From Ctenosaura bakeri (taxonomy: Eukaryota > Chordata > Lepidosauria > Squamata > Iguanidae), in assembly GCA_948474755.1 (NCBI GenBank), contig CAOLHI010001435.1, forward strand, positions 124,001-188,000: a stretch of DNA of 64,000 nt. The letters run 5' to 3'. The notes beneath the pieces were generated by a model. The model saw nothing but the letters and a program-made list of their open reading frames with translations. It ran no database searches and was not told the origin of the DNA. The translations under genes were made by a program, and so were the position numbers. Of this stretch, positions 22,931 through 34,640 are shown piece by piece; within the stretch, counting starts at the first letter, position 1, and each line of letters begins with the position of its first letter.

Positions 22931-24184
22931 GTTTGAATTTTAAATAAATATTTGAATATTTAAATTTTAAGTCTTGTGGTTCCCTGGCAACAAATTATAT
23001 GTGCAGGTTGTCCCCAATTTAAAAAAAAGGTTAAGAGCTACTGGATACAAGGGAACCTATTATACTTGTTTTTTAAACTTTAGTTGACATGGTGGCACTA
23101 TACTTTATCCATGGCACAAGAGGCATGTATTTTATATTCTTCATTTTTTAAAAATCAGCTCCAGAAAAAAAATCTTTTTCTTCTCTTAAGATAAGATACC
23201 AGAATGTATTCATGTCCTGCTTAATCCTCACTCTTGCAACGGCATCAGTTAAGTGAAAATGTCAGTGTCACGAAAAACAACCCAGCCACTGAGATTATAA
23301 AAGGAAATCCATCACAAAGTTATCGGCTTTCCTGTTTTCTCCTTTGGAGGCCAAGCTGACTGAAACAGAATTCGTGTCTGTATTGTCTGAAAGCACATAA
23401 CAAATTTTTACTACCAGAGTTTTGCAATACTGAATACAGAGACAACCAGAGAGCACTCTCTTGTCCCATTGCATTGTTCATACTTGATGATGCATGGAGC
23501 AGAACCCTCTGTAGAGTGCCAGTTCAAACCCTTTCTATCACAGCTACTGAAGCCTGTTAAACTGGCTACTGCTATTTCTAATCCATCTACAAATAAAGGC
23601 ATCATTCTGTACTTTAAAAAAAAGACAACTGTCAGATTGCTGATGAAAGAACTTTTCCTCAGATTCCTCATGCTATCTAATTTTCCTTTCCTAAATAATA
23701 TAGTTAAGGGTCCACTAGGTTATCAGCTCAAGACTGAAATCCATTATCTGGATCTATTTCAGCATGGAGCCCAGGTGAGTATACAGATGCCCTTAGTTTC
23801 TTTGACCAATATAAGATGAGACATATTTCAGAAAAGATACATCATATCACAGAGGAGAAACATATATCAGAAGACATTTAGGAAATAATATGAGAAGAGA
23901 AACAAAGATCTCTTGGGATCTCTTGGCAGCTATTAGTACCATCAAGCACAGTATCTTTCTAGACTTTTCTGCATGGGATGGAAGATATTGTTTCATGCTC
24001 TATGTTTTCTAGTGGTTCTACTGGTAGCTAGGCTCCCTGATATTAAAGCTCTGAACCTGGTGCATGGATAGCACAATCTTTCTGTCTAGGAACTCTTCTG
24101 TAGGGTCATCTAGTCTCCTGACATCCACTTTTTCAGATCATCTGGGGACATGGGGCATGGGATCATCAACATGCTGATAACTAC

Positions 24185-24300
24185 CAGTTTATTCATTTAT
24201 TTAAAGTACGTTTACAACCTTTCTTCTTATGGTGCCAGGGTGGTTTACAAAATATAAAATATAACCTAAAAAGCCACATCATACTACCATCCCCTTCAAA
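24185..24300 (-). mobile_element. LINE 3' tail, old
   Basis: TTTATTCATTTATTTAAAGT and GGTGCCAGGGTGGTTTACAA are the inverse of the last bases of L2/CR1-type LINEs. Confidence 0.4.
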
Positions 24301-25495
24301 AGGGCTAGGAAAATATATACAATAGACACCTAGACCTCTCAGTTTCATAAACCAAACTAAATGGCCTGGACAAATAAGATTTGAGCTGGCAGAGAAAAGA
24401 ATATAATACCAGTGTGAATTGCACCTGCATAGAGAGGATGTTCCCTAATAGGTGTGGCACTGCAGGGAAAAAAAATATGGCTCTCTTATTATCACCAGGT
24501 GCTTTGGGACAAAAAAAAAGTTCCACTGTGGAACTTAAGACCTGGGCAAACTGCAACTAATAAGAGACTCTTTTTATTGTTGAATTTATTATCTTGCCTT
24601 AAACCTTAGTGACAAGAAGTTACTATTGTTTTCGACATGTGTTTGTATCAAGCAAAATCAATGGCCATCTGTCCTGCTACCCTAGTTTGCACTTACTGTA
24701 AAGAAGAGGAATTTCATTGCTTTCAAGTTGCAGATGTGTAGGATAGAACCTGGGAACTTATAGAAGCAAAGGATATTATTCATTACTATGCACTGGAATA
24801 TGCCATTAGCTAACTCAAGTGACACACTGGTTGCTAGGTAATGTCAAAATCCAAAGCTAAACAGTGCAGTCCAAATCCTTGCTCTGCTAGAAAAGAAACA
24901 GAGTGTATGGACAGCTGCTACAGCCCAAACTTTACAATGATGACATTGTTTTAGTGCTAGAAGTAATTTTATGTTCTCTGTTAATCCTAAAGCACCCTGA
25001 AACCTATAGACAAATTTGATATGAAACCTGCAAATAATGGCTTTATATGAAATTTCCAAGTTTCTCAGGCAGCAACCATTTTAAAGGTTAATCACAAATC
25101 ATGAGCAGGTGGCTAAATCTTGCATAAAACTATGAAAATCCTCTTTGTATCAGAACTAAACCCTTCTTTAAACACAGATGCATTGCATGCTGTTCTCATT
25201 AACTTCTACTGGGAATATTTACATATTTCTGATGGCAAATGACAGCTCTCAGTATCTTCTTAAAATACCCCTTCAATGATCACTTTACTAGATTTTTATC
25301 TTGGTTTTACATACTGCTTGGCATATCCCAGTAGAGCAGGATGAGTATATATGCCTTCAGTATTTCTTGCCTCATGAACAAATATTAAAAGATGTTATGA
25401 AATAACAGAATAGAATAAATAGAACAGAGCACTCGAATCTAAATATACTGAGCATTTCATCCCAAAGTCACTTTGATATGGAAATAGCTTGCAGT

Positions 25496-25566
25496 AAAGG
25501 TACATGAGCAGCTAGTGTCAATTTATTATGGTAAATTAAATTAACACTAGCTGCTCATGTATCTTT
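25496..25566. repeat. Long perfect-type hairpin, 23-bp outer arms
   Basis: Bases 25496-25518 and 25544-25566 are reverse complements with one mismatch. The pairing continues inward with GTCAATTTA against TTAAATTAAC-type sequence, leaving a short AT loop. There is no match to the other MITEs in the window. It may be a small MITE remnant or a hairpin that is transcribed with the intron on the opposite strand. Confidence 0.8.
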
Positions 25567-25694
25567 GTAAGTTCATAACTTCTCCTGAATGCAATTCATT
25601 AAAGTATATGTTATTATCAACTATGATAACCAATATATTGTAACTATAGTATCTTTAGTAATGTTTAATAGTAATGGACCTTTACTAAGGGATC

Positions 25695-25922
25695 CAGTGT
25701 GCTGTGGTGGTTTGAATGCTGAACTACAGCTCAGGAGACCAGGGTTCAGTTCCTGCTCAGCCATGGAAGCCCCCTGGGTGACCTTGGACAAGTCACATTT
25801 TCTCAGCCTCAGAGGAAGGCAAAGGCAAACCCCCTCGGAACAAATCTTGTCCAGAAAAACCCATGACAGGGTTGTCTTAGTGTTGCCATAAACTGGAAAT
25901 GAATTGAAGGCACACAACAATA
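25695..25922 (+). mobile_element. tRNA/CORE-type SINE with Bov-B-like tail, near complete
   Basis: A head with GTGCTGTGGTGGTTTGAATG and GGAGACCAGGGTTCAGTTCC (tRNA-like B box) is followed by a MIR-like core CTGGGTGACCTTGGACAAGT and a 3' tail GTTGCCATAAACTGGAAATG then GAAGGCACACAACAA. The core, CTCAGCCTCAGAGGAAGGCA, is shared with the other copies below. Confidence 0.85.
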
Positions 25923-26611
25923 CTATTTACATTCTAATCTCTGATATGAAAAAGTCTTTGCAGAAAAAGGCAAACAGATAATTCAACTGAAATACCAGTT
26001 GCCACAATGAAGCTCAACAAACTACAATTGTTATTCTAAAAATACTTGTTTGGAAGTCACTCCCACTGACACCTGTGGGCTTACTTCAGAATTAAGAGGT
26101 TTATAACCGAAGAATCTGCTATTTTCAATCTCCATTTCCATCAACTGTGGATGACTGCTCTAGTAATGCCTGAGTTATACCTCCAAACAACCAATTCTTC
26201 AGTCCATGTATATTTATACTTTAGTTAAAAGAGTGTACACAATTATTAGTCTAGGATATTAATAATCCTTCATAGAAATCAAGATTGTCAATGTTACGTT
26301 TTCAGCAAAAGTTGGAGAAGTTATAGAAAGAGAGAGATGCAATGCTACAATCTACTTCTACTTCCCAAATACAATTTTGTTTTGAAGAAACACACATACC
26401 TTTTTTCCTAACATAGAACCCATATTTAAAGAACCCTGTACTATTAAATTTGTCTGATTTAAATGACATGGGGGCGCAGATGCAATGTTCAAATCAATTC
26501 ACAGGCATTTTTGTACATTTTTGTTCTACATAGTCACATGAAACAGAAATTTTACTTAACAGTTGTTCAGGTAATTCAAATTTGTACCAAACTGTTCTGT
26601 TACATCATGGA

Positions 26612-26686
26612 CATTATGGAATCACAGAATGTTAGATCTGGAAGGAGCCAGAAGAACCAACTAGTCCAACCCCCTGCATTGCAGAT
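26612..26686 (-). mobile_element. CR1 LINE 3' end, short
   Basis: GGAATCACAGAATGTTAGAT, GGAAGGAGCCAGAAG and ACTAGTCCAACCCCCTGCAT match the inverse CR1 3' end. Only the last 75 bases are present. Confidence 0.7.
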
Positions 26687-28952
26687 CGTCTGGTAAGAAA
26701 GTAAACATGGAACAGATGTTGCAGATGACAGCAACAACTCCATTATCACCCATATCTGTCCTCCTGGAGAGGCAGCAGCACAGTTTTCCAGACCTTCTCT
26801 TCAAAGTCTCCCAAAAATGCCCAGGAAAAAAATGACTCTTTTGCTCTTCTTATTTGTTGAACTCCAGAGACAGTGGCAGCTAATATATAAAGCCAGCTGC
26901 TGTTACTTCTGGCCCCAATCAAGTCAGCAGAAGCCCTGGCATCTTAGACATTGTGCCCTGACAGACCTCATTATGTATTATACTCCCAAAACAATGCAAA
27001 AGGTGCAGCTCATGCAGTTATTGCATGTCACAACACACACTAAGATGTAAAACCTGAGCAAACTTAACCCACTTGCTTAGCATTTTCATTGAGAGGCAAC
27101 ACATCATTTTTCTTTTTGTCCATGGGACTCCCTTAAACAAAAGAATAGCAGAGTTGGCCCTTGCCTGTGTCTTGCAAATCAAATGTAATTTGCTACATTG
27201 TCAAAAATGGAGAAAACAATTTTGGAAACATCTGTATCATGTTTGCCATTTGAAACATGCCAACATCTGTGCCATGTTTGTCGTTTGAAGAAAGTTTCAG
27301 GAAAACACAGCTATATTTGTAGAGCCTACCACTCTACTTTTCTGACTCAAGAACAACTCCTTTAGTTATGGGACAAAAGTCTATAGTTTACCAGTAAACA
27401 CAAATTGCTCAATATTTCTATTGCAGAAGATCTTTATGTATTTTTTGACATCTTGGTCAAAAAGACAAGATGTTGTGTTATTGAAGGGAATGGTGCCATG
27501 GAAAATTAAAACTGAGTGTGCTTGTTGAACTGGCTTATGGATGCAGCTGTTTGACAACATTAAAAGGACTATGGATTATTATTTATATGTGGTTTCAGCA
27601 GGGTCCTTAATTTCTGGATTGGGGATTTTCTGCAGTTTTTTTTTCTTTTCAGAATTAGTATAATAATACTCAAGTAAGCCTGTTAAAACTGAAGAACACA
27701 ATCATGCAATGAACTTTGTCACCATAATTCTATGTCACCACCTCTTCCATCCTTCAAAGAAGGCAGCTTTGACATATACCTCTACAGCCATTTGGTACCC
27801 AGTGGAAATCTTAGTGACCTAAACAGCACCACATTTTAGTTCTTTTCCCCTGCAATTTGCTCTCTTTTTCGAGCTGTAGAAATGCAGCCAGACATAGCTG
27901 GCACCCCTCATCTCCTCCTGGCTGCTAAATGGCCATCGGTGTGCCCTCTAGCACTTGGACGTTGACTTATGAGTGGGATGTACCCCTTTTCTTGTCTTCT
28001 GCCTAGCTGAAAGTTGTTTTGCAGCATTGGCATTGGGAAGATAGTGAAGGAGGGCTGGAGAAAGACAGACTTGGGTTGCAACATCATATTTGCAGTAAAC
28101 AATTAAAAAAAAAGGTTTACCTGAAAAAGAATGGGAATCTACTCTAGGTGGATCTTACTGTAGCTGCGTGTGATTATGTAGGACAGGTAAAGTAAACAGC
28201 TGCCTCCAGAACCATTTACTGAGTGTGTGTGAAGTACAAAAAGGAAAGAAAAGGAGAAGGCAGATTAGCCTATCTCAGCAGCTACCATGGCACACTGAAA
28301 AAGCACAAACCTATAAAGTTTCACTATCAAAGTGTAAATAATAATAAAAAAAAGTGGAGGCTGTTGAATGAAAAATGAAAACATCTGGGGATATATTTTG
28401 GAATATGCTTTCAAGTGGTCTGTGGAACATCCAAATGTTTGTGTTTGCTTATGCAAGGCTTACTTGACCTGATTGCTTCATTTCACATGTGTATAATGTT
28501 AGTTCTGAAGGAAAAGCTTGCTGAAACATGCTGAACTGTTGGTTTTTTGTATTTTTTAAAATAGGAATCTATCCGTATTCCTTCCATGTTTTTGTACCTT
28601 TGGTCTCAAAGTTTTGGTTAAAGAAGCAAAGCCCAAGAACATACCTACTTCAATAACTGAGGTATACCTGTAATCTGTAATGTTTCTCTTCTAATAACTC
28701 ATACATTGCATTAATTTAAATAGAATCTTATGGCTTCTTTTTCTTTTCATTCATTACTTTATGTGAAATTCCTGTTCCACGTGAGCACTGAATGAAAATG
28801 TACCAAAAAATCCAAGTTTCAGCACCAGAAATAAGTACATGAGATGTAGTTTGCTGAAACAATATAATTTAACTTCCTAAAGGCTTTCATTATATAACTT
28901 TAACATTCAATCATATTGTCAAATTATCATGGAGACTTATTACTATTAACTA

Positions 28953-29441
28953 CAGTCATCCCTCCACATTTGTGGGCTTCACCTTTGCAAATTTGATTAA
29001 TTGCGAGCATGTATGTCTTCCCCCCTTCCCATTCTCCTCCTCCCATTCCCATGCATTTTGCCCTGGTGCAGAGAACTCATGCCAAGAAAAAATGGAAGGC
29101 AATGGGGGTGGAGGACACCTCGTACAAGCCTTCCTTTCCCCATCTGGAGCTCCCACTCCCACTCCTATGCATTTTGCCCTGGCACAGAGAACCTGCACAA
29201 AGCTCTTCCTACCCCATCCCCTTCCCTTCCCTTTTGCATGTGAACTGGAAGGGGGGCACCTCTGACAGGAGAAAGAAAAGCTAACACAAAGCTTCTCCCA
29301 TCCCCCTTCCCTTCCATTTTGCATGGGAATTGGAAGAGGGATCCCCGGAAGGGAATGGAGTGAGAGGGGAGTTATTTGCAGTTTTTCTGCTTTCACAAGT
29401 GTTCTGTGCCCTGAACCCTTGCAAAAGTAGAGAGGCCACTA
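28953..29441. mobile_element. Tc1/mariner (pogo/Tigger-like) MITE, about 489 bp
   Basis: The left end CAGTCATCCCTCCACATTTG is preceded by TA. The right end, read inverted, is AGTGGCCTCTCTACTTTTGC and is followed by TA. CCTCCACATTTGCGGGTTTC-type ends are typical of Tigger-like elements. The middle is a block with repeated CATTTTGCCCTGG units in partly inverted order. Confidence 0.7.
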
Positions 29442-29833
29442 TATCTGAATTTAACTTTGTATAACTGCACTGAAATACATGGTACTATGATTAACATTAC
29501 TGATCAGTTAGTGAAAGTACATGGCTTCATACAGGTTTGTATAGTTCTTAGTCTTGCTATCTCAAAGCTTCAGGCAGACTTATGCCACCAACAGATCTGG
29601 AGACACTGTGCTTACTCCTGCTGACTGACTGCTGCCATGGTGCAACAGGGCATCCCCATGAAGGAGTGGCTGTGCTATAACTTTGTCTTTCAAACAACTC
29701 TTCCAGCTTCAGATTCTATGTATGTCTTAGATAACAAATATCCCACTTTCTCTCAATGTGAGATCTGAGGCTGTCCAAAACACAGATTAAAACAAAATCA
29801 ATTATAACAGTAACAATGGTTAAATAATAATCC

Positions 29834-29878
29834 CCCACCACCACCACCACCACCACCACCACCACCACCACCACCACC
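29834..29878. repeat. (ACC)n microsatellite
   Basis: About 14 uninterrupted CAC/ACC units. It is purely a simple repeat and lies 80 bp from the CR1 3' end. Confidence 0.95.
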
Positions 29879-30001
29879 TTCTCCCTAGTCTGGGACTCAA
29901 AGTTAAAACTTATATTACATATATTATATTGTATTGTATTCTACTATACTATTATATAATATCATAGAGTTGGAAGAGGCCACAAAGAAAAGGAACATTC
30001 A

Positions 30002-30482
30002 GGCCCTTTTCGCACGGGCCTTTGCTCGCGCAACAGCCCCGTGAGCCTCGCGGGAGTGGGAGCGTCACTCCGCACGACGTACTCCCACTTCCGCCCGGCT
30101 CACGGGGCTGAAGCGGCGCGAGCGCGGGTTTTTTGATTTTCGCGTCCAAGCGACGCCGCTCGCTTCGCGTGCGCGGGGGAGGAATCCGGCGCACGCAGGG
30201 GGGAGGAATCCGGCGCGCGGGGGGAGGAATCTGGCGCGCGCGGGGGGAGGAATCCGGCGCGACGCCGCCTGCTTCGCGCGCGCGGGGTGGGAATCCGGCG
30301 CGAGGTCTCCCGCTTCGCATGGGGGGAGGGCGGCTTGCGCGGCAAGCCTCCTTCGGTGCCGCTTCCCCGCTGGTTCCTTCGCCTGCGGAAGGAAGGAGGG
30401 GGAATCGGCAGCCTCCCGGACGAGGCTTCTTGAGCTTGCCGGCCTCACCGCTTGCGCTAGAAGCCTCAGTGCGGAAAGGGCC
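30002..30482. mobile_element. GC-rich non-autonomous DNA element, 481 bp, inserted in CR1
   Basis: The ends GGCCCTTTTCGCACGGGCC and GTGCGGAAAGGGCC are inverted repeats. A 3-bp duplication TCA flanks it (29999-30001 and 30483-30485), and the CR1 3' end continues on either side. The interior is extremely rich in G and C with many CpG dinucleotides, in contrast with its AT-rich surroundings. It carries about five copies of a GGAATCCGGCGC-containing unit (about 30170-30300). GGCC termini and a 3-bp duplication suggest a PIF/Harbinger-like MITE, but no transposase is present to prove it. Long open frames inside are a result of base composition. Confidence 0.75.
30170..30300. repeat. GC minisatellite in the GC-rich element
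   Basis: GGAATCCGGCGC or a one-base variant recurs five times, separated by G-runs and CGCG tracts, at uneven spacing of about 25-55 bp. Confidence 0.8.
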
Positions 30483-30830
30483 TCAGTCTAACCCTGCCAT
30501 GCAGGAATATGCAGTTAAAGCACTCCCACCAGATGGCCATCCAGCCTGTGTTTAAAAACCTCCAAAAAAGGAGACTCCACCACACTCTGAGGCAACACCA
30601 CACTTTTGAACAGCTCTTAGCGTCAGAAAATTCTTCCCAATGTTTAGATGGAATCTCTTTTCCCACAGTTTAAAGCCATTGCTCCGTGTCCTAGTCTCTG
30701 GAGTAGCAGTGAACAAGCTTACTCCATCTTCCATATGACTTCCTTTCCAATATTTAAACAAGACTATCATGTCACCAGTTAACCACATAACACATGAAAG
30801 GCCCTTTTCTCCTGAGCAGTTAGCTCCCAA

Positions 30831-30960
30831 AAGCCTGCTGAAACAAAAAAGTCTTCAGCTGCCTACAAAAGGACAGCAAACAATCTGCCTATAAAAACAC
30901 AGTAAACCAATGGCCAAAACAATTAAATAAACCATTATATTAAAAACAGTGCTAATTTAA
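30831..30960 (-). mobile_element. LINE remnant (L2/CR1-type), old
   Basis: AAGTCTTCAGCTGCCTACAA is the inverse of a common L2/CR1-type LINE segment. It adjoins the CR1 3' end but seems to be a separate insertion. Confidence 0.35.
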
Positions 30961-31811
30961 AACAGTTTGAAAGTATTTAAAACACAGTAATCAAGATAAA
31001 CATGCAATCTGTTGACCAAAAGTTATTCTACTAGTTAGGGATGTCTGCCACCTAGTAAGTGGAAATGGTACTGAATGTCTCAAACACAAAAATACTATTT
31101 AATTAATTTAAACTAATTGGTTCTGGAGTTATTTTAAAAACTACATAACCCTAAGGTACATGTTGGAACTGCCTTAGCAAGCACATCAGATTCCAGGTGT
31201 CCAAATTATGGTTCTAGGACTATGGCTCTAAAGAGAGAGCTGCATATCTTCTTTTAATATTAATAAGACACTAGAAAGAATGAAAAATAGTAAAACTGAT
31301 AAAGCATAACAGATTAAAGGCCACATAGCTACTACTTACAATCCATTTTAAGTTGTCATGCATATATCCAATAATTCTGGTTTTCATTTTAATTTGGCAA
31401 ATCCCGATTTCCACTTGGAAATACATGGACAGAAAATATATTATGATTACTTTGGGCTACTATAATCTGAAATTCTGAAATTGCTAAAGGAATGCCACAC
31501 TGCAATCACAACAGTAGCATTTAAAATATTTTGGTGAATAAAATCAATTAATCAGTGAAGATCCTAGAAGCTAGACTCTTGATGACCATCAAGCGCTTAA
31601 AATGCAGCTCAGCTTAGCATAATAAATTAACTTTACATATGTCAGATTGATATTTACATTTTGCTGTTTCACATTAACTTATATTCTTTGTATATTCTTA
31701 AGCCTTCTTGTCATAACATACCTGACTAAAGACTTGAGTTCAATGGTTATATGCAATGGGTTATATGCAATGGTGAGCAGCTGTGAGCAGGGTTTCAAAC
31801 TGGAATTTCAA

Positions 31812-32038
31812 GGGGCTCTTACACACTACACAATTATATTACTATAGCTCCATTTTAATTGATGTGACAACATCCTATCAAATCTTGAGATCTGCAGTTT
31901 AAAAAAGGCTATTTGGAATTCTCATCCAAAGAAGTTCTAGTGCCTCTTCAAACTGTAAGTCCCAGGATGTCACAGGATGCAGTCGTGATGTTAATAGTGT
32001 TAGAATAGTGTTAGAATTTTGAAGAGTGAAAAGGCCCC
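31812..32038. mobile_element. Older foldback MITE copy
   Basis: GGGGCTCTTACACACTACAC on the left and GAGTGAAAAGGCCCC on the right mark the ends. Inside is a diverged form of the family, with GATGTGACAACATCCTAT and CACAGGATGCAG. Confidence 0.55.
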
Positions 32039-32124
32039 AGACTTCCCTGGTGAGCTGATTGCTTGGAACTATTGGCACTGAAGTGCCCCACTACCCAAGC
32101 CTGACTACTGGGCCCTCCTTGGAC

Positions 32125-32345
32125 AGGGAGAACCAGTGTGATGTAGTGGGGAGACTGCTGGACTGGGAACTGGAACATCCAAATTCTAGTCCTTACTGAG
32201 TCATGAAACTTTACTGGGTGACTTTTGGCCATTCTTTCACACTGTTTTAGCCTGACCCACTTCATAGGATTGTTGCAAGGATACAGTGGAGAGGAGGAAT
32301 ATCACTTTGAATTTATTATAGGAAAGACAGGACATCAGTGTATAT
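32125..32345 (+). mobile_element. MIR-like SINE
   Basis: ACCAGTGTGATGTAGTGGGG, TTTACTGGGTGACTTTTGGC and the 3' part CTGACCCACTTCATAGGATT then GTTGCAAGGATACAGTGGAG. This 3' part differs from the Bov-B-tailed group and resembles squamate MIR SINEs. Confidence 0.75.
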
Positions 32346-32674
32346 TAAAAAAAGAAGGTAAATCAAGGGCTATAAGAGCCATAAAATAAATAACATAAAA
32401 TCAAAGACTATAAAAGACTTTCTGTTTTAATGGGACCTTAACTGAACAACATGGTCTTGTTGGTGTCTCTGCATTTCTCCTCTCTGACTTCTGGCTCCTG
32501 GTTTCCTGCTCATCGCTGAGAGCTGCTTGTGGCTCAGCCCTGATTTAAGCAGGCTGAGAAAGCAGCAGCTCTAATTCCTATTGGTAAATTCAGGGGTTTC
32601 AGTCAACCTCTATTATCGATGCCATAAAGATAGTTTCATAGCTTACTTTTACTTTTTCACACTGTTTCCCTTAC

Positions 32675-32822
32675 CTTCTCATATCCTCCTTTATGTGCAG
32701 GCTGATGAGTTCCTTGGGAATATGAAAAGAAAGAGTGCTCTCAGACATCTGTTCTCGTACACACATCCACTTGTTGTCAGATGTGGGAAATCTATACAAC
32801 TTACAGATCGGATTTTTTAACA
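32675..32822 (-). CDS. INPP4B: INPP4B internal exon, conserved middle region (148 bp, phase 1-2)
   Basis: The exon encodes [20 protein letters not shown] then [20 protein letters not shown] and LHIKEDMRR, almost identical to human INPP4B around residues 230-279. The run FPTSDNKW followed by [15 protein letters not shown] is distinctive; INPP4A has FPTTDGNH and LHVPRQFV instead. The acceptor is TTTCTGCAG and the donor is GTAAGG. No catalytic residues fall here; the part belongs to the region between the C2 and phosphatase domains. Confidence 0.97.
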
Positions 32823-33299
32823 CTGCAGAAAGGGGAAAAGAATGATTGCATTGCTTAATTAAGGCCTGTATTTTTGTTCAAAAACTATCTCAGTGGTTCA
32901 TTACTCAAGCCACTTATCTCTTTCTTTGTCTTCCCTGTTTCAAAAGATGAAGTCCCCAAATAAATTTACCCTGCCTTTAATTTATTATTTGTATTTCACT
33001 AAATTAAAGACAGAGCCCCCTAGGTTATGCTTCCCAAACAGAAGATAATTAAATTCTACTTAGTACAGTAAATGCTGGATTTATCATTTCAGTTTCAATA
33101 AGATTAAAAGCTCAGGACTACTGGCATTGATTCCTAAGATAAAAGTAAACTTGGCTAAGAAATAAACAGTAGAATCTCAACAAACAGCTGATACCATTAG
33201 GACCATGTGTTAAGAATGGAAATGTTTTTCTCACTCTATATCAAGATGACAGAAAAGCTAGGTGTAACAGATTCTCATGGACATTTGTTTAAAGGACTC

Positions 33300-33555
33300 T
33301 GATATGAGCTACTGTGTTGTAGTTGTTTGAGCATTAGACTATGACTGGAGACCACGACTATGGACTATGACTGGATTTGAATCGCTGACTAGCCATGGAA
33401 ACCTACTGGATAAACCTGGGCAAGTCTCATTCTATCAGCCTCAGAGAAAAGCTGTTGCAAACCCTTTTTGAACAACTCTTGCCAAGAAAACCCTATGACA
33501 GGTTCATATTAAGGTCGCTGTAAGTCAGAAATAACTTGGAAGCACACAAGAAATA
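33300..33555 (+). mobile_element. tRNA/CORE-type SINE, with duplicated head segment
   Basis: ACTATGACTGGAGACCACGA and a second ACTATGACTGGATTTGAATC lie next to each other; the rest follows the family: AGCCATGGAAACCTACTGGA, CTCAGAGAAAAG and GTCGCTGTAAGTCAGAAATA. Confidence 0.8.
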
Positions 33556-34544
33556 TAATTAATTGTGACTTCATATACATACTTTAAGTTTTTGCATAAC
33601 AGATCACTAGGATCAGGCAATTACTATCTGCATTAAATGAAAAAAACCCTCAGTTTGTCATGTTTTCTGATATGCTACATAATAATATGGAACAGTAATA
33701 AACTTCTGAAAGATGGTGGAAGATAATGAACAGGTGGTAGCACCAGTAGGCTTTCATACTGAATTTTTTTGCTGCCTAGAGACCACTTCATCTGCATATT
33801 GCTAGAAGCAGTAAGGGTAATCTTGAATTAATGTGCAGCATAACCAAATTATCACACTCCTTAATCAATCAATTCAGGGAAGTATAATGAACTTGAGCAA
33901 TCAGACAGCTTTGAATCTACATTGTTAGTAAAAAAAAAATCAGTTCTATCTCCCAAGTTCCCCAACAGAAGAAATGTACTTCAAAACAAAATAAAATTGA
34001 TCAATGAAATACTCTATTTTGCCTGTAGACCCTTACCAAGAAATAGTTCACCTTTATTTGGGAGCTAATGTATACATCATCAATTCAGGACCATGCAGTG
34101 AAAGCATTAAATTTAAAGCCATGTTCACATGATTATGCTACTAATAGTGGATCCATGTTTGGTGTGGATAGTTTCATGTGGTCTTATCACTAATGTTGGC
34201 TTCAACAATGCCATATTGCTATACTGAATTGGTTGCTTTTCCACCAAGATGGGTGATGTAAATTCTGACAGCTGTTACAGAAGACACTTCCCATCCAAGG
34301 CCAATTCACCAAATGTTTGGAAAACAATTTTCTACTGGCTAGCAGTTAAAGTGAGCAACCCTCCTCAACCCTGACAAAATAAACAGCAAGAAATGGCAGG
34401 AGATACAGAATTAATTCATTAATCTGAACAGACTCACAGAAAGTAAAAGGAAAGGTTTAGATTAGAAGGAAGGCCATGATATACTTTCAGAGAGGAGGAG
34501 AAGCACAAAGAAGACAAGAGTAATGCCAGGACTCAATATTTAGA

Positions 34545-34640
34545 GCAAGAATAAGCAACCTGATGGGCTCTCTCAGCCACCCTCATCCAACATAATTGTG
34601 GATTATGGGAATGTTAATCCAGAGGAATTTTGCTAGTGAA
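34545..34640. repeat. Diverged copy of the CTCCAGATGTTTTGGA foldback family
   Basis: It contains AATAAGCAACCTGATGGGCT and GGATTATGGGAATG in the same order as the other copies, but is strongly diverged. Confidence 0.35.

Larger units (their letters stand above)
29961..30830 (-). mobile_element. CR1 LINE 3' end, split by the GC-rich element
   Basis: Read on the minus strand, the sequence ends ...GGCCTCTTCCAACTCTATGA, the typical CR1 3' end. Inverse strings such as GCAGGAATATGCAGTTAAAG, GATGGCCATCCAGCCTGTGT and GACACGGAGCAATGG-type blocks follow in CR1 order. The piece is interrupted at 30002-30482. Confidence 0.8.
21644..32674 (-). other. INPP4B: INPP4B intron, 11,031 bp
   Basis: It contains SINEs in both orientations (22505-22680, 22728-22895, 25695-25922, 32125-32345), a foldback-type repeat (22020-22265), a hairpin (25496-25566), CR1 ends (26612-26686, 29961-30830), a Tigger-like MITE (28953-29441), a GC-rich element (30002-30482) and an (ACC)n microsatellite. 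I see nothing identifiable in about 23000-24180, 24310-25490, 25930-26600, 26700-28940 and 31040-31810. Confidence 0.85.

Noticed and set aside
23411..23819. Overlapping frames on both strands (86 and 116 codons)
   Set aside because: No recognisable domain and no conserved splice junctions; the two strands are open by chance.
25695..25780. tRNA gene
   Set aside because: Only B-box-like similarity is present; no cloverleaf can be drawn. It is the head of a SINE.
28956..29396. Minus-strand frame of 146 codons, with antisense frames
   Set aside because: It lies entirely in a Tigger-like MITE and reflects its internal repeats (CATTTTGCCCTGG and inverse).
30002..30482. CpG island or promoter of an unknown gene
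   Set aside because: The inverted ends, the TCA duplication and insertion within a CR1 show it is a mobile element. No gene follows it on either strand.
29952..30555. Several long overlapping frames on both strands (122 to 140 codons)
   Set aside because: They arise from a GC-rich minisatellite in a mobile element. The products are Arg/Pro/Gly-rich low-complexity strings, and stops are rare there because of composition.
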